Below, piece by piece: positions 1 to 8,164 of a stretch of 64,000 nt of DNA. The DNA is taken from the NCBI RefSeq assembly GCF_047654785.1, contig NZ_JASGKQ010000003.1:1860001-1924000 (forward strand). The letters run 5' to 3'. The position numbers were made by a program, and so were the translations under genes. The notes below the pieces were generated by a model. It was not told the DNA's origin, searched no databases, and saw nothing but the letters and a program-made list of their open reading frames with translations. This DNA is from Pelomonas sp047654785 (lineage in GTDB: Bacteria > Pseudomonadota > Gammaproteobacteria > Burkholderiales > Burkholderiaceae_C). Position 1 is the first letter of the stretch, and the number at the start of each line of letters is the position of its first letter.

Positions 1-270
1 GTCGCGCATCGCGCGCTCGACGCGGTAGCCCAGTTCGCCCCACAGGCCGGTGTCGCGCGGCGCGCTGTCGAGCTGGTTGCCGCGCAGCCAGTTCAGCAGC
101 CGGTTGCCGCGCACCGCGTCCACCAGCAGCAGCGCCGCCACGCCGGCCAGCACGCCCAGGCCCAGGCTCAGCGCCTCGGACCCGCTGGCGGCGCGCACCA
201 GCACGCCGACGACGAACCCGAGCCCGACGGCCGCCAGGGCCATCAGCAGTCGCGGCAGCAGCCAGGTCAT
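1..270 (-). CDS. phoR: Phosphate regulon sensor histidine kinase PhoR, N-terminal part
   Basis: This is the first 90 codons only; the gene runs off the left edge. PhoR is the membrane kinase that phosphorylates PhoB when phosphate is scarce and is held inactive by PstSCAB and PhoU when phosphate is plentiful. The visible part has two hydrophobic segments (about residues 3-25 and 31-50), then a short linker ending in an LWGELGYRVERAMR-like stretch, which matches the DUF3329 N-terminal region typical of PhoR. The ATG at 268-270 lies 16 bases after the phoB stop codon, so the two form an operon. HAMP, PAS and kinase domains are outside the window. Confidence 0.85.
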   Translation of the reverse strand, partial: MTWLLPRLLMALAAVGLGFVVGVLVRAASGSEALSLGLGVLAGVAALLLVDAVRGNRLLNWLRGNQLDSAPRDTGLWGELGYRVERAMRD

Positions 271-286
271 GGACGCGCGGGCGCTC

Positions 287-988
287 TCAGGCGGAAAGCG
301 CGCCGGCCTGCTGCGTCAGCCGGTAGCCCGCGCCGCGCACCGTCTCGATCATGCGCGCACACTGCACGCGCTCCAGCGCCTCGCGCAGCCGCTTGACGTG
401 GACGTCGATGGTGCGCTCCTCGATGAAGACGTGGTCGCCCCAGACGCGGTCCAGCAGCTGCGGGCGGCTGTGCACGCGCTCGGGGTGGGTCATCAGGAAG
501 TGCAGCAGGCGGAACTCGGTCGGGCCGAGCTTGACCTCGACGCCGTCGCGGCTGACGCGGCGCGTGCCCGGGTCCAGCAGCAGCGGGCCCACCTCGACGG
601 CGCTGTCCAGCGCCTCGGGCGCCTTGCGGCGCAGCACGGCGCGGATGCGGGCCAGCAGCTCGTTGGTCGAGAAGGGCTTGGTGATGTAGTCGTCGGCCCC
701 GGCGTCCAGGCCGGCGATCTTGTCGACCTCCTCGGCGCGCGCCGTCAGCATGATGACGGGCAGCTCCCTGGTGCGCGCGCTGGCGCGCCACTGGCGGGCC
801 AGCGCCACGCCGCTCTGGCCGGGCAGCATCCAGTCCAGCAGGACCAGGTCGGGCAGCACGCCGTCCACCTCGGCCTGCGCCTGCGCGGCGCTGCCGGCGA
901 GGGTGACCTCGAAGCCCGCGTGGCGCAGGTTGATGGAGATCAGCTCGGCAATCGCCGATTCGTCTTCCACCACCAGTATTCGACTCAT
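287..988 (-). CDS. phoB: Phosphate response regulator PhoB
   Basis: OmpR-family response regulator of 233 residues that binds Pho boxes and activates the phosphate-starvation genes, including the pst operon beside it. The receiver domain (about residues 1-120) shows the acidic pair E8-D9, the phospho-acceptor D52 in LLDWMLPG, and the conserved Lys in ITKPFS. The C-terminal winged helix (about 130-230) contains GPTEFRLLHFLM and the RTIDVHVKRLREAL recognition helix region. The ATG at 986-988 gives the canonical MSRILVVEDE start. It lies downstream of phoU and just upstream of phoR on the same strand. Confidence 0.96.
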   Translation of the reverse strand: MSRILVVEDESAIAELISINLRHAGFEVTLAGSAAQAQAEVDGVLPDLVLLDWMLPGQSGVALARQWRASARTRELPVIMLTARAEEVDKIAGLDAGADDYITKPFSTNELLARIRAVLRRKAPEALDSAVEVGPLLLDPGTRRVSRDGVEVKLGPTEFRLLHFLMTHPERVHSRPQLLDRVWGDHVFIEERTIDVHVKRLREALERVQCARMIETVRGAGYRLTQQAGALSA

Positions 989-1100
989 GGGATGGCTCTT
1001 TCGAAAGTGGTGCCTGGCCGGGCGGCCGCCGTGGCGCCGGCTTGGCCGGGCCACGGGCAGCGCCCCTTCGAGGGGGCCGGCGAAGCGGGTCGGGGGTGGG

Positions 1101-1808
1101 TCATCGAACCATGGTCTCGACGGCCTCGGGCGAGTTGTGCCGCACGTCCGTGCCCTTGACCACGTAGATGATCACCTCGGCCAGGTTCTTCGCGTGGTCG
1201 CCGACGCGCTCGATGGCCTTGGCGACGAACACCAGGTCGATGGACGAGGAGATGGTGCGCGGGTCTTCCATCATGTAGGTGATGAGCTTGCGCAGCAGGC
1301 CGTCGAATTCCTTGTCGATCTCGTCGTCGTGCTTGAGCACGTCCAGCGCGCGCTCCACGTCCAGCCGGGCGAAGGCGTCCAGCGACTTGCGCAGCTGGCC
1401 GGTGGCGAGCTCGGCCTCGTAGGCGAGGTCGGACATCGGCAGCCGCATGCGGCTGGAGACGCCGCCGGTCACCAGGCGCTGCACGGTGCGCGCGATGCGG
1501 GCGGCCTCGTCGCCCACGCGCTCCAGGTTGGCGATGCTCTTGCTGATGGCGATCAGCAGGCGCAGGTCGCGCGCGGTGGGCTGGCGGCGCGCGATGATGG
1601 TGGAGAGGTCGCGGTCGATCTCCACCTCCATCGCGTTCACGCGGCCTTCCTTGGCCAGCACGTCGCCGGCCGAGTCGGCGCTGAAGTCCAGCAGCGCCTG
1701 CACGGCCTGGGCCACCTGGGCTTCCACCAGGCCGCCCATTTCGAGCACGCGGGTGGAGATGCCGCTGAGCTCGGCGTCGAACTGGGTCGAGAGATGCTTG
1801 TCGGTCAT
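1101..1808 (-). CDS. phoU: Phosphate signalling complex protein PhoU
   Basis: PhoU (235 residues) is a cytoplasmic helical-bundle protein that links the Pst transporter to PhoR and turns off the Pho response when phosphate is sufficient. The two tandem PhoU repeats are visible, each with an E/DxxxD metal-binding pattern (ANLERVGDEAARIA near residue 95 and KAIERVGDHAKNLAEV near residue 205). An AGGAGG ribosome-binding site sits five bases before the ATG at 1806-1808. It follows pstB by 16 bases; the 112-base gap to phoB suggests that phoBR may have an additional promoter. Confidence 0.96.
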   Translation of the reverse strand: MTDKHLSTQFDAELSGISTRVLEMGGLVEAQVAQAVQALLDFSADSAGDVLAKEGRVNAMEVEIDRDLSTIIARRQPTARDLRLLIAISKSIANLERVGDEAARIARTVQRLVTGGVSSRMRLPMSDLAYEAELATGQLRKSLDAFARLDVERALDVLKHDDEIDKEFDGLLRKLITYMMEDPRTISSSIDLVFVAKAIERVGDHAKNLAEVIIYVVKGTDVRHNSPEAVETMVR

Positions 1809-1824
1809 GCCGTCCTCCTTGGGG

Positions 1825-2610
1825 TCAGCCGAAGCGGCCGGTGATGTAGTCCTCGGTGTCCTTGCGCTTGGGCTTCATGAACAGCTCCGCGGTCGGGCCG
1901 AATTCGATCAGGTCGCCCAGGTACATGTAGGCCGTGTAGTCCGAGCAGCGCGCGGCCTGCTGCATGTTGTGGGTGACGATGGCCACCGTGTAGTCGCTCT
2001 TCAGCTCGTGGATCAGCTCCTCGATCTTGCCGGTGGAGATCGGGTCCAGCGCCGAGCAGGGCTCGTCGAGCAGCAGCACCTCGGGCTTGATGGCGATGCC
2101 GCGCGCGATGCACAGCCGCTGCTGCTGGCCACCGGACAGGCCGGAGCCGCTCTGGTTGAGCTTGTCCTTCACCTCGGTCCACAGCGCGGCCTTTTTGAGC
2201 GCCCATTCGACGCGCTCGTCCATCTCGACGCGCGGCAGCGTCTCGAACAGGCGCACGCCGAAGGCGATGTTGTCGTAGATCGACATCGGGAAGGGCGTGG
2301 GCTTCTGGAAGACCATGCCGACCTTGGCGCGGATCAGCGAGACGTCGTCCTTGGCGGTCAGGATGTCCTCGCCGTCCAGCAGGATCTGGCCTTCGGCGCG
2401 CTGCTCGGGGTAGAGCTCGAACATGCGGTTCAGCGTGCGCAGCAGCGTGCTCTTGCCGCAGCCCGACGGGCCGATGAAGGCGGTGACCTTCTTCTCGGGA
2501 ATGTCGAGGTTGATGTTCTTCAGCGCGTGGAAGCCGCCGTAGTAGAAGTTCAGGCTGCGCACCGACAGCTTGGCGCGTTCGCCCACGGGCGTTTCGATCT
2601 TGGCGTCCAT
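1825..2610 (-). CDS. pstB: Phosphate ABC transporter ATP-binding protein PstB
   Basis: ATPase subunit (261 residues) of the high-affinity phosphate importer PstSCAB. It carries the Walker A motif GPSGCGKST (near residue 47), the ABC signature LSGGQQQR, Walker B VLLLDEPCSALD and the switch His in IVTHNMQQA. The phosphate-family hallmarks FYYGGFHAL and TPFPMSIYDN are present. It is ten bases downstream of pstA and is followed by phoU, the usual pstSCAB-phoU order. Confidence 0.97.
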   Translation of the reverse strand: MDAKIETPVGERAKLSVRSLNFYYGGFHALKNINLDIPEKKVTAFIGPSGCGKSTLLRTLNRMFELYPEQRAEGQILLDGEDILTAKDDVSLIRAKVGMVFQKPTPFPMSIYDNIAFGVRLFETLPRVEMDERVEWALKKAALWTEVKDKLNQSGSGLSGGQQQRLCIARGIAIKPEVLLLDEPCSALDPISTGKIEELIHELKSDYTVAIVTHNMQQAARCSDYTAYMYLGDLIEFGPTAELFMKPKRKDTEDYITGRFG

Positions 2611-2620
2611 GGTGGAGTCC

Positions 2621-3484
2621 TCAGTGTTTGTTCTTGAAAAGCACGCGGGCCAGGATGTTCAGCAGCAGCACGCCCACGGTGATCAGGAAGACGCCCGCCC
2701 AGGCCAGCTTCTGCCAGTTCTCGTAGGGGCTCATCGCGAACTTGAAGATCGTGACCGGCAGGCTGGCCATCGGCGCGCCGAGGTCGCTGGTCCAGAACTG
2801 GTTGGACAGCGCGGTGAACAGCAGCGGCGCGGTTTCGCCGGACACGCGGGCCAGCGCCAGCAGGATGCCGGTGATGACGCCGGCGCGCGCCGCCTTCAGC
2901 GTGATGGACAGGATGACCTTCCACTTCGGCGTGCCCAACGCATATGCCGCCTCGCGCAGCGCGTTGGGCACCAGGCTGAGCATGTTCTCCGTCGTGCGGA
3001 TGACGACCGGGATGACCAGCAGCGCCAGCGCCAGCGCGCCGGCCAGGCCGGAGAAGCTCTTGAGCCTGGCGACGACGACGGCGTAGACGAACAGGCCCAC
3101 GACGATGGACGGCGCGGACAGCAGGATGTCGTTGATGAAGCGCACCACGCTACCCAGCCAGGTCTTCTGGCCGTACTCGGCCAGGTAGACGCCGGCCAGG
3201 ATGCCGATGGGCGTGCCCACCAGCGTGGCCAGGCCCACCATGACGAAGCTGCCGAACAGCGCGTTGGCCAGGCCGCCGCCCTCGCCCTGCGGCGGCGGCG
3301 TCATCTCGGTGAAGGTGGCCCAGTTCAGGCCGCCGATGCCGAGGTAGATGGTCTCGAACAGGATCCAGATCAGCCAGAACACGCCGAAGGCCATGGCGCC
3401 GAGGGACAGCGCCAGCGCGACGACGTTGGTGCGCTTGCGCTTGTGGTGCATCGCCAGGCGGCGCGCGTCGAGGGTCGAGGACAT
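2621..3484 (-). CDS. pstA: Phosphate ABC transporter permease PstA
   Basis: Inner-membrane permease subunit (287 residues) with about six hydrophobic segments. The ABC-permease EAA loop reads EAAYALGTPKWKVILSITL (about residues 178-196), followed by the GETAPLLFTA motif that is characteristic of PstA. The start is well supported: GGAGG lies seven bases upstream of the ATG at 3482-3484. It pairs with PstC to form the phosphate channel. There are 58 bases between the pstC stop and this start. Confidence 0.96.
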   Translation of the reverse strand: MSSTLDARRLAMHHKRKRTNVVALALSLGAMAFGVFWLIWILFETIYLGIGGLNWATFTEMTPPPQGEGGGLANALFGSFVMVGLATLVGTPIGILAGVYLAEYGQKTWLGSVVRFINDILLSAPSIVVGLFVYAVVVARLKSFSGLAGALALALLVIPVVIRTTENMLSLVPNALREAAYALGTPKWKVILSITLKAARAGVITGILLALARVSGETAPLLFTALSNQFWTSDLGAPMASLPVTIFKFAMSPYENWQKLAWAGVFLITVGVLLLNILARVLFKNKH

Positions 3485-3542
3485 CAGAAAACCTCCGTGC
3501 GTTGCATTGCGGTGTAAGCCCGTTCGGGCGGCCGTGCGGGGC

Positions 3543-4562
3543 TCATGAACGCGCTCCTTCGCTCTTCTTCAGCCGGACCAGCAGCAGCTTGGAGATGGCC
3601 AGCACGACGAAGGTGATCAGGAACAGCACCAGGCCGAGGTACATCAGCGAGGCCTGGTGCAGGCCCTCGCCGGCCTCGGCGAATTCATTGGCCAGCGTGG
3701 AGGTGATGCTGTTGGCCGCCTCGAAGACGGACAGCGAGCTCAGCTGGTTCATGTTGCCGATGACGAAGGTGACGGCCATCGTCTCGCCGAGCGCCCGGCC
3801 CAGGCCCAGCATGACGCCGCCGACCACGCCGGTCTTGGTGAACGGCAACACGACCTTGAAGACGACCTCCCAGGTCGTCGCGCCCAGCCCGTAGGCGGAC
3901 TCCTTCAGCATCGGCGGCGTCACCTCGAACACGTCGCGCATCACCGAGGCGATGAACGGGATGATCATGATCGCCAGGATGATGCCGGCCGACAGGATGC
4001 CGATGCCCACCGGCGGGCCCGAGAACAGCGCGCCCAGGTAGGGCACGCCGCCGAACATCGCCTGCAGCGGCTGCTGCACGAAGGTGGCCAGGATCGGGCC
4101 GAACACCAGCAGGCCCCACATGCCATAGACGATGGACGGCACGGCCGCCAGCAGCTCGATGGCGATGCCCAGCGGCCGCTTCAGCCAGCTGGGCGAGAGT
4201 TCGGTCAGGAAGATGGCGATGCCGAAGCTGACCGGCACCGCGATCAGCAGCGCGATGAACGAGCTGGCCAGCGTGCCGTAGATCATCACCAGGCCGCCGA
4301 ACTTCTCCTGCACCGGGTCCCATTCCGCGCTGGTCAGGAAGCCCAGGCCGAAGGCCTGCAGGGCCGGCGCGGCGCCGACGATGAGGGAGCCGATGATGCC
4401 CACCATCAGCGCCAGCGTCAGCCAGGCGGCCCCTTGCGACAGGGTGGCGAACAGCGTGTCGGCCCAGGGGGCGACGCGGCGGCGCGGCGGTTGCGGGCTC
4501 ATGGGCGCGAGATGGGGCCTGGGTTCGGCGTCGGCGCTGCCGGCGGGAAGGATGGCTGCCAA
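3543..4562 (-). CDS. pstC: Phosphate ABC transporter permease PstC
   Basis: Second permease subunit (339 residues), with six or so hydrophobic segments and the EAA loop ESAYGLGATTWEVVFKVVLP (starting near residue 220) and GETMAVTFVIGNM, as expected of PstC. I take the TTG at 4560-4562 as the start because a GGAGG stands a few bases before it; an in-frame ATG at 4500-4502 (MSPQPPRRR) has no visible ribosome-binding site but would give a protein of normal length (319 residues), so the start is uncertain by 20 codons. A strong hairpin separates it from pstS. Confidence 0.94.
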   Translation of the reverse strand: MAAILPAGSADAEPRPHLAPMSPQPPRRRVAPWADTLFATLSQGAAWLTLALMVGIIGSLIVGAAPALQAFGLGFLTSAEWDPVQEKFGGLVMIYGTLASSFIALLIAVPVSFGIAIFLTELSPSWLKRPLGIAIELLAAVPSIVYGMWGLLVFGPILATFVQQPLQAMFGGVPYLGALFSGPPVGIGILSAGIILAIMIIPFIASVMRDVFEVTPPMLKESAYGLGATTWEVVFKVVLPFTKTGVVGGVMLGLGRALGETMAVTFVIGNMNQLSSLSVFEAANSITSTLANEFAEAGEGLHQASLMYLGLVLFLITFVVLAISKLLLVRLKKSEGARS

Positions 4563-4609
4563 GGGACCTCCGGAAAGGGCGGGTCGGGGTGGAGGCGCCT
4601 TCTCGTGGC

Positions 4610-4633
4610 GAAGCCCGGCCGGAGCCGGGCTTC
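4610..4633 (-). terminator. Intercistronic hairpin between pstS and pstC
   Basis: A perfect 10-base-pair stem (4610-4619 with 4624-4633) and a four-base loop lies in the 98-base gap between the pstS stop and the pstC start. There is no U-run on the transcribed strand, so I read it as an mRNA-stabilising or partial-termination structure rather than a full terminator. Such an element would explain how a binding protein needed in excess is expressed above its membrane partners. The structure is seen; the role is inferred. Confidence 0.6.
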
Positions 4634-4660
4634 TTCAGTGCCGCGCGAGGCGCCCGGGGA

Positions 4661-5701
4661 TCACTTGTAGGCGACGGGCTTGCCAGCGGCGTCCTTGATC
4701 TGGCCGGCCCACTGCTTGCGCACCAGGTCCTTCACCGAGGCGGGCAGCGGCACGTAGTCCAGGTCGTCGGCCAGCTTGTCGCCGCTGGCGTAGGCCCACT
4801 CGAAGAACTTCAGCGCGGCGCTGCCCTGGGCGGGCTTGTCCTGCGCCTTGTGCATCAGGATGTAGGTCGGGTTGGTCAGCGGCCACGCGGCCTTGCCCGG
4901 CTGGTCGGTGGTGATCTGGTAGAAGGTCTTGTTCCAGTCCGCGCCGGCGGCGGCGGCCTTGAAGGCCTCGTCGTTGGGGCTGACCCACTGGCCGTCCCGG
5001 TTCTTCAGCTGGACGAAGGTCATCTTGTTCTGCTTCACATAGGCGTACTCGACGTAGCCGATGGCATTGGGCAGGCGCTGCACGAAGGCCGCGACGCCTT
5101 CATTGCCCTTGCCGGCGGTGCCGGCCAGCCACTTGACCGTCGTGCCCTCGCCGACCTTGTCCTTCCAGTCCGGGCTGACCTTGGACAGGTAGTTCGTGAA
5201 GATGAAGGTGGTGCCGGAGCCGTCGGCGCGTGCGACCGGGGCGATGGCGGCGTCGGGCAGCGCGACGCCGGGGTTCAGCGCGGTGATGGCCGCGTCGTTC
5301 CACTTCGTGACCTTGCCGAGGTAGATGTCGGCCAGCACGGCGCCGGTCAGCTTCAGTTGGCCCGGGGCGATGCCCTTGACGTTGATCACCGGCACGACGC
5401 CGCCGATCACGGTCGGGAACTGCACCAGGCCGTCCTTGGCCAGGTCCTCGTCCTTCAGCGGCATGTCGGAGGCGCCGAAGTCCACCGTCTTGGCCTTGAT
5501 CTGCTTGATGCCGGCGCCGGAGCCGACGGACTGGTAGTTGATGCGGGCGCCGGTGGCCTTGTGGTAGGCATCGGCCCACTTGGCATAGATGGGCGCCGGG
5601 AACGTGGCGCCGGCACCGGTCACGTCCTGCGCCAGCGCCACCTGGGCGCCGAACAGGCCTGCAACGAGGACGAGCGACGGGTTGACCTGGGCAAAGTTCA
5701 T
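4661..5701 (-). CDS. pstS: Periplasmic phosphate-binding protein PstS
   Basis: Substrate-binding protein (346 residues) that captures phosphate in the periplasm for PstCAB. It begins with a Sec signal peptide with a probable cleavage after ALA near residue 24, and the mature part opens with DVTGAGATFPAPIY, the classic PstS start. Phosphate-binding segments are visible as SVGSGAGIKQI, DFGASDMPL and ARADGSGTTFIF. I prefer the ATG at 5699-5701 over the upstream in-frame ATG (MRKVSQ), because a GGAAGG sequence lies about eight bases before it. First gene of the pst-pho operon, downstream of a Pho-box-like repeat. Confidence 0.97.
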   Translation of the reverse strand: MNFAQVNPSLVLVAGLFGAQVALAQDVTGAGATFPAPIYAKWADAYHKATGARINYQSVGSGAGIKQIKAKTVDFGASDMPLKDEDLAKDGLVQFPTVIGGVVPVINVKGIAPGQLKLTGAVLADIYLGKVTKWNDAAITALNPGVALPDAAIAPVARADGSGTTFIFTNYLSKVSPDWKDKVGEGTTVKWLAGTAGKGNEGVAAFVQRLPNAIGYVEYAYVKQNKMTFVQLKNRDGQWVSPNDEAFKAAAAGADWNKTFYQITTDQPGKAAWPLTNPTYILMHKAQDKPAQGSAALKFFEWAYASGDKLADDLDYVPLPASVKDLVRKQWAGQIKDAAGKPVAYK

Positions 5702-5740
5702 CTGAGACACCTTCCGCACAGCGGTTTGACAATGGCCGCC

Positions 5741-5773
5741 ATCCTAGGGATCGAATGTGACGGTTCGGTGACC
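5741..5773 (-). promoter_or_regulatory. Pho box and -10 element of the pstS promoter
   Basis: On the minus strand GGTCACC-GAAC-CGTCACA occupies 5756-5773: two heptamers whose GTCAC cores are exactly 11 bases apart, the spacing of the PhoB-binding direct repeat (consensus CTGTCAT-N4-CTGTCAT). Ten bases further downstream a TAGGAT (5741-5746) fits as the -10 hexamer, with the Pho box taking the place of a -35, as in known PhoB-dependent promoters. The pstS start codon follows 40 bases later. The match to the E. coli consensus is partial. Confidence 0.6.
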
Positions 5774-5875
5774 CGCGCCGCCCGCGAAACGCCGCCCGAT
5801 GCGCGCCGGGACACTGTATGACAGCCCGTCATCCGGCGTCACGCGGCTGTCACATGGACGGCCGCGAACAGGTTC

Positions 5876-7039
5876 TCAGTGTCCCGGCGCCAGCCCGGCC
5901 GCCTGCGCCGCCAGCGTGCCGAGCTGGCCGTACAGCGGCAGCACGTTGGTGCCCGCCGTCGGGTGCACGCGGTTGGACAGCAGCACGAAGAAGCTGCGGC
6001 TGCCCGGGTCCAGCCAGAACGCGCAGCCGGTGAAGCCGGTGTGGCCGAAGCTGGTCGGCGGATACAGGCTGCCGCGCGGCCGCGCATAGGGCGACGCGAT
6101 GTCCCAGCCCAGGCTGCGCCGCTCGGCCAGCGCGGGCGGCGACTGCGCCGTCGTCAGCAGCGCCACGCTGTCCGGCGCCAGCAGGCGGCGGCCGTCGTCG
6201 GCGACGCCGCCGGCCAGCAGCATGCGGGCGAAGCGGGCCAGGTCGGCCGTCGTCGTGAACAGGCCCGCGTGGCCGGCCACGCCGCCCATCTTGCGGGCGG
6301 TCGGGTCGTGCACCTCGCCGCGCAGCACGCGGCCGCCGTCCAGGCGCTCGGTGGGGGCGATGCGCGCGGCCGCCATGCGCCGCAGCGGCAGGTAGCCGCT
6401 GTCCCGCATGCCCAGCGGGTCGAACAGCGCCTGCCGCGCGAACGCGTCCAGCGGCATGCCGGCCTGGCGCTCGACGATGCGGCCCAGCAGGATGAAGTTG
6501 ACGTCCGAATAGCGGAAGCGCTCGCCCGGCGCCCCGTCCAGCGGCAGCCCGCAGGCGATGCGCTGCGCGTCGTCCGCGCCGGCCCAGTCGCCCGCGCCGT
6601 TGCCCGGCAGGCTGGCGGGCAGGCCGGAGCTGTGGGTGAGCAGGTGGCGCAGCGTGATGCCGGCCTTCTCCGCCCCGCCGCAGCCGGGCAGGTAGCGCTG
6701 CAGCGGCGCCTCGATGTCGAGCCGGCCGCGCTCGCGCAGCAACTGCACCAGCGTGGCGGTGACGACCGGCTTGGTCAGCGAGGCGGCGTCGAAGACGGTG
6801 GCCTCGTCCAGCGGCTCGGGCGCGGGCTCGACGGCGCGCTGGCCGAAGGCGCGGTGGTGGCTGCCGACGCCGATGCGTTCGATCCACAGCGCGGCGCCGG
6901 GCATCTGGCGGTCGGCGATGACGCGTTCGACGGCCTGGTCGGCCTGCGCCAGCGGCGCCGGCACCAATCCAGGGTGGGCGCAGCCGGCCAGCAGCGCCAG
7001 CGCCAGCAGGCAGGGGGTCAGGAGCGGAGGATGCTTCAT
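5876..7039 (-). CDS. Serine hydrolase lipoprotein, class C beta-lactamase fold
   Basis: Exported protein of 387 residues. The N-terminus is a lipoprotein signal with lipobox LLAGC (Cys near residue 20). The beta-lactamase/D-alanyl-D-alanine peptidase catalytic motifs are present: SLTK (SxxK, near residue 87), YSD (YxN-like, near 178) and HTG (KTG-like, near 340). The length and LLTHSSGL segment fit the EstB/AmpH-type group of esterases and peptidases rather than a resistance enzyme. The substrate cannot be predicted. It is alone on its strand, between the pst promoter region and the manganese exporter gene. Confidence 0.85.
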   Translation of the reverse strand: MKHPPLLTPCLLALALLAGCAHPGLVPAPLAQADQAVERVIADRQMPGAALWIERIGVGSHHRAFGQRAVEPAPEPLDEATVFDAASLTKPVVTATLVQLLRERGRLDIEAPLQRYLPGCGGAEKAGITLRHLLTHSSGLPASLPGNGAGDWAGADDAQRIACGLPLDGAPGERFRYSDVNFILLGRIVERQAGMPLDAFARQALFDPLGMRDSGYLPLRRMAAARIAPTERLDGGRVLRGEVHDPTARKMGGVAGHAGLFTTTADLARFARMLLAGGVADDGRRLLAPDSVALLTTAQSPPALAERRSLGWDIASPYARPRGSLYPPTSFGHTGFTGCAFWLDPGSRSFFVLLSNRVHPTAGTNVLPLYGQLGTLAAQAAGLAPGH

Positions 7040-7067
7040 GCCCCCGATTCTGCGAGATCCGCCGGGC

Positions 7068-7646
7068 TCAGAACCCGAAACCCGCCCCGGCGCCCAGCAG
7101 CGTGGCGACGCCCAGCGCCGCGAAGATCGCCGCAGCCGCCGCGTGCACCAGCTTCATCGGGATGCGATGGGCCAGCTTGTCGCCCACGAACACGGCCGGC
7201 ACGTCGGCCACCAGCATGCCCAGCGTGGTTCCGACGACCACCCAGGCCGGGCTGGCGTAGTGCGCCGCCATGGCGACCGTGGCGACCTGTGTCTTGTCGC
7301 CCATCTCGGCGAGGAAGAAGGTCACCAGCGTGGCGCCGAACACGCCGAAGCGCTGCGCGATGCGGGTGTCGTCCTCGTCCAGTTGGTCGGGCACCAGGGT
7401 CCAGACCGCCATGCCGAGGAAGGACGCGCCGAGCACCCAGCGCATCGCGCCCGGCGGCACGGTGGCGGTGATCCACGCGCCCAGCGCGCCGGCCAGGCCG
7501 TGGTTCACGACGGTGGCGCACAGGATGCCGAGGATGATGGGCAGCGGCTTCTTGAAGCGCGCGGCGAGCAGGAAGGCGAGGAGTTGGGTCTTGTCGCCGA
7601 TCTCGGCGAGGGCGACGACGCCGGTGGAGACGAGCAGGGCTTCCAT
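7068..7646 (-). CDS. GDT1/UPF0016 family manganese exporter
   Basis: Small inner-membrane cation transporter of 192 residues with six predicted helices. It has the two hallmark repeats of the TMEM165/GDT1 family: EIGDKTQLLAFLLA near the N-terminus and EMGDKTQVATVAMA in the second half. Bacterial members export Mn2+, and the gene here is preceded by a manganese-sensing riboswitch, which supports that role. The ATG at 7644-7646 gives the usual MEALLVSTG start; longer in-frame readings would run back through the riboswitch and are not credible. Confidence 0.93.
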   Translation of the reverse strand: MEALLVSTGVVALAEIGDKTQLLAFLLAARFKKPLPIILGILCATVVNHGLAGALGAWITATVPPGAMRWVLGASFLGMAVWTLVPDQLDEDDTRIAQRFGVFGATLVTFFLAEMGDKTQVATVAMAAHYASPAWVVVGTTLGMLVADVPAVFVGDKLAHRIPMKLVHAAAAAIFAALGVATLLGAGAGFGF

Positions 7647-7681
7647 GGGAGAACGGGTTCCAGGCCGGATCGAGGACGAAT

Positions 7682-7840
7682 GACCACGCCGCTTCCCCGG
7701 CCAGTGCGGAGGCGGCATGGTCAAAGGTCTTGCCAGGTTCTGGAACTGCCGACGCCATGGCCTGCGGGCCAAGTGTGTTGACGTCGGCCTCGGCCGCAAG
7801 CCGGGCTTGCGGGAGAGCGGCTACTCCCCAGTGACGGCGC
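7682..7840 (-). ncRNA. yybP-ykoY (manganese) riboswitch and downstream hairpin
   Basis: On the minus strand the conserved aptamer blocks appear in order: TGGGGAGTAGCCG (from 7830 down), CGTCAACACACTTGG, and GGCAAGACCTTTGACC (7719-7734). These are the signature sequences of the yybP-ykoY family, which binds Mn2+ and typically controls Mn exporters. The 3' GACC of the aptamer is also part of an 11-pair hairpin (7712-7722 with 7682-7692, one G-U pair). This would compete with aptamer closure, and it lies 36 bases before the exporter start codon. No U-run follows it, so translational or Rho-dependent control is more likely than intrinsic termination. Confidence 0.92.
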
Positions 7841-7875
7841 GCATTATGCCGGCGCCGTGATCGTCAGGCCGGCAC

Positions 7876-8052
7876 TCAGCGGCCGGTGCTGCTCGGCGCC
7901 ATCGACATCCAGGCGCGCGACTGGGTGGCGATGCGGCGCTCCAGGTCGGCGTGGTCGATGGCGCGGGACAGGTAGCGCTCTTCGATATCAACGGGGGTGT
8001 CCGCCGTCAGCAGGTTGCGCAGCGCGTGGAGGAAGTTCTGGATCAGGCTCAT
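7876..8052 (-). CDS. DUF3563 family small protein
   Basis: Peptide of 58 residues beginning MSLIQNFLHALRNLL and continuing DIEERYLSRAIDHADLERRI, a pattern I recognise as DUF3563, a family of short proteins common in Burkholderiales. Its function is unknown. The sequence has an amphipathic N-terminal helix, an acidic middle and no membrane segment or Cys. The ATG is at 8050-8052 and the TGA at 7876-7878. It stands alone, with a perfect -10 hexamer about 43 bases upstream, and is separate from the riboswitch-controlled gene that follows on the same strand. Confidence 0.8.
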   Translation of the reverse strand: MSLIQNFLHALRNLLTADTPVDIEERYLSRAIDHADLERRIATQSRAWMSMAPSSTGR

Positions 8053-8094
8053 GGTCTTCGGGGTCAGTCAGGCTTGCGACCTAGGGAAAACCCG

Positions 8095-8100
8095 ATTATA
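8095..8100 (-). promoter_or_regulatory. -10 hexamer TATAAT upstream of the DUF3563 gene
   Basis: A perfect TATAAT on the minus strand stands out in this GC-rich sequence, 43 bases before the DUF3563 start codon. No good -35 hexamer is seen at the expected distance; instead a self-complementary GGGTTAACCC (8101-8110) lies immediately upstream in the spacer. Confidence 0.45.
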
Positions 8101-8164
8101 GGGTTAACCCCTTAAGAAACATGCGCACGGACGCGGCGGTGTCCATTCCGTCACGCTCCGGCAT

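Noticed and set aside
8101..8110. GGGTTAACCC as an operator
   Set aside because: A single 10-base palindrome without a second copy or known protein; kept only as context for the -10 site.
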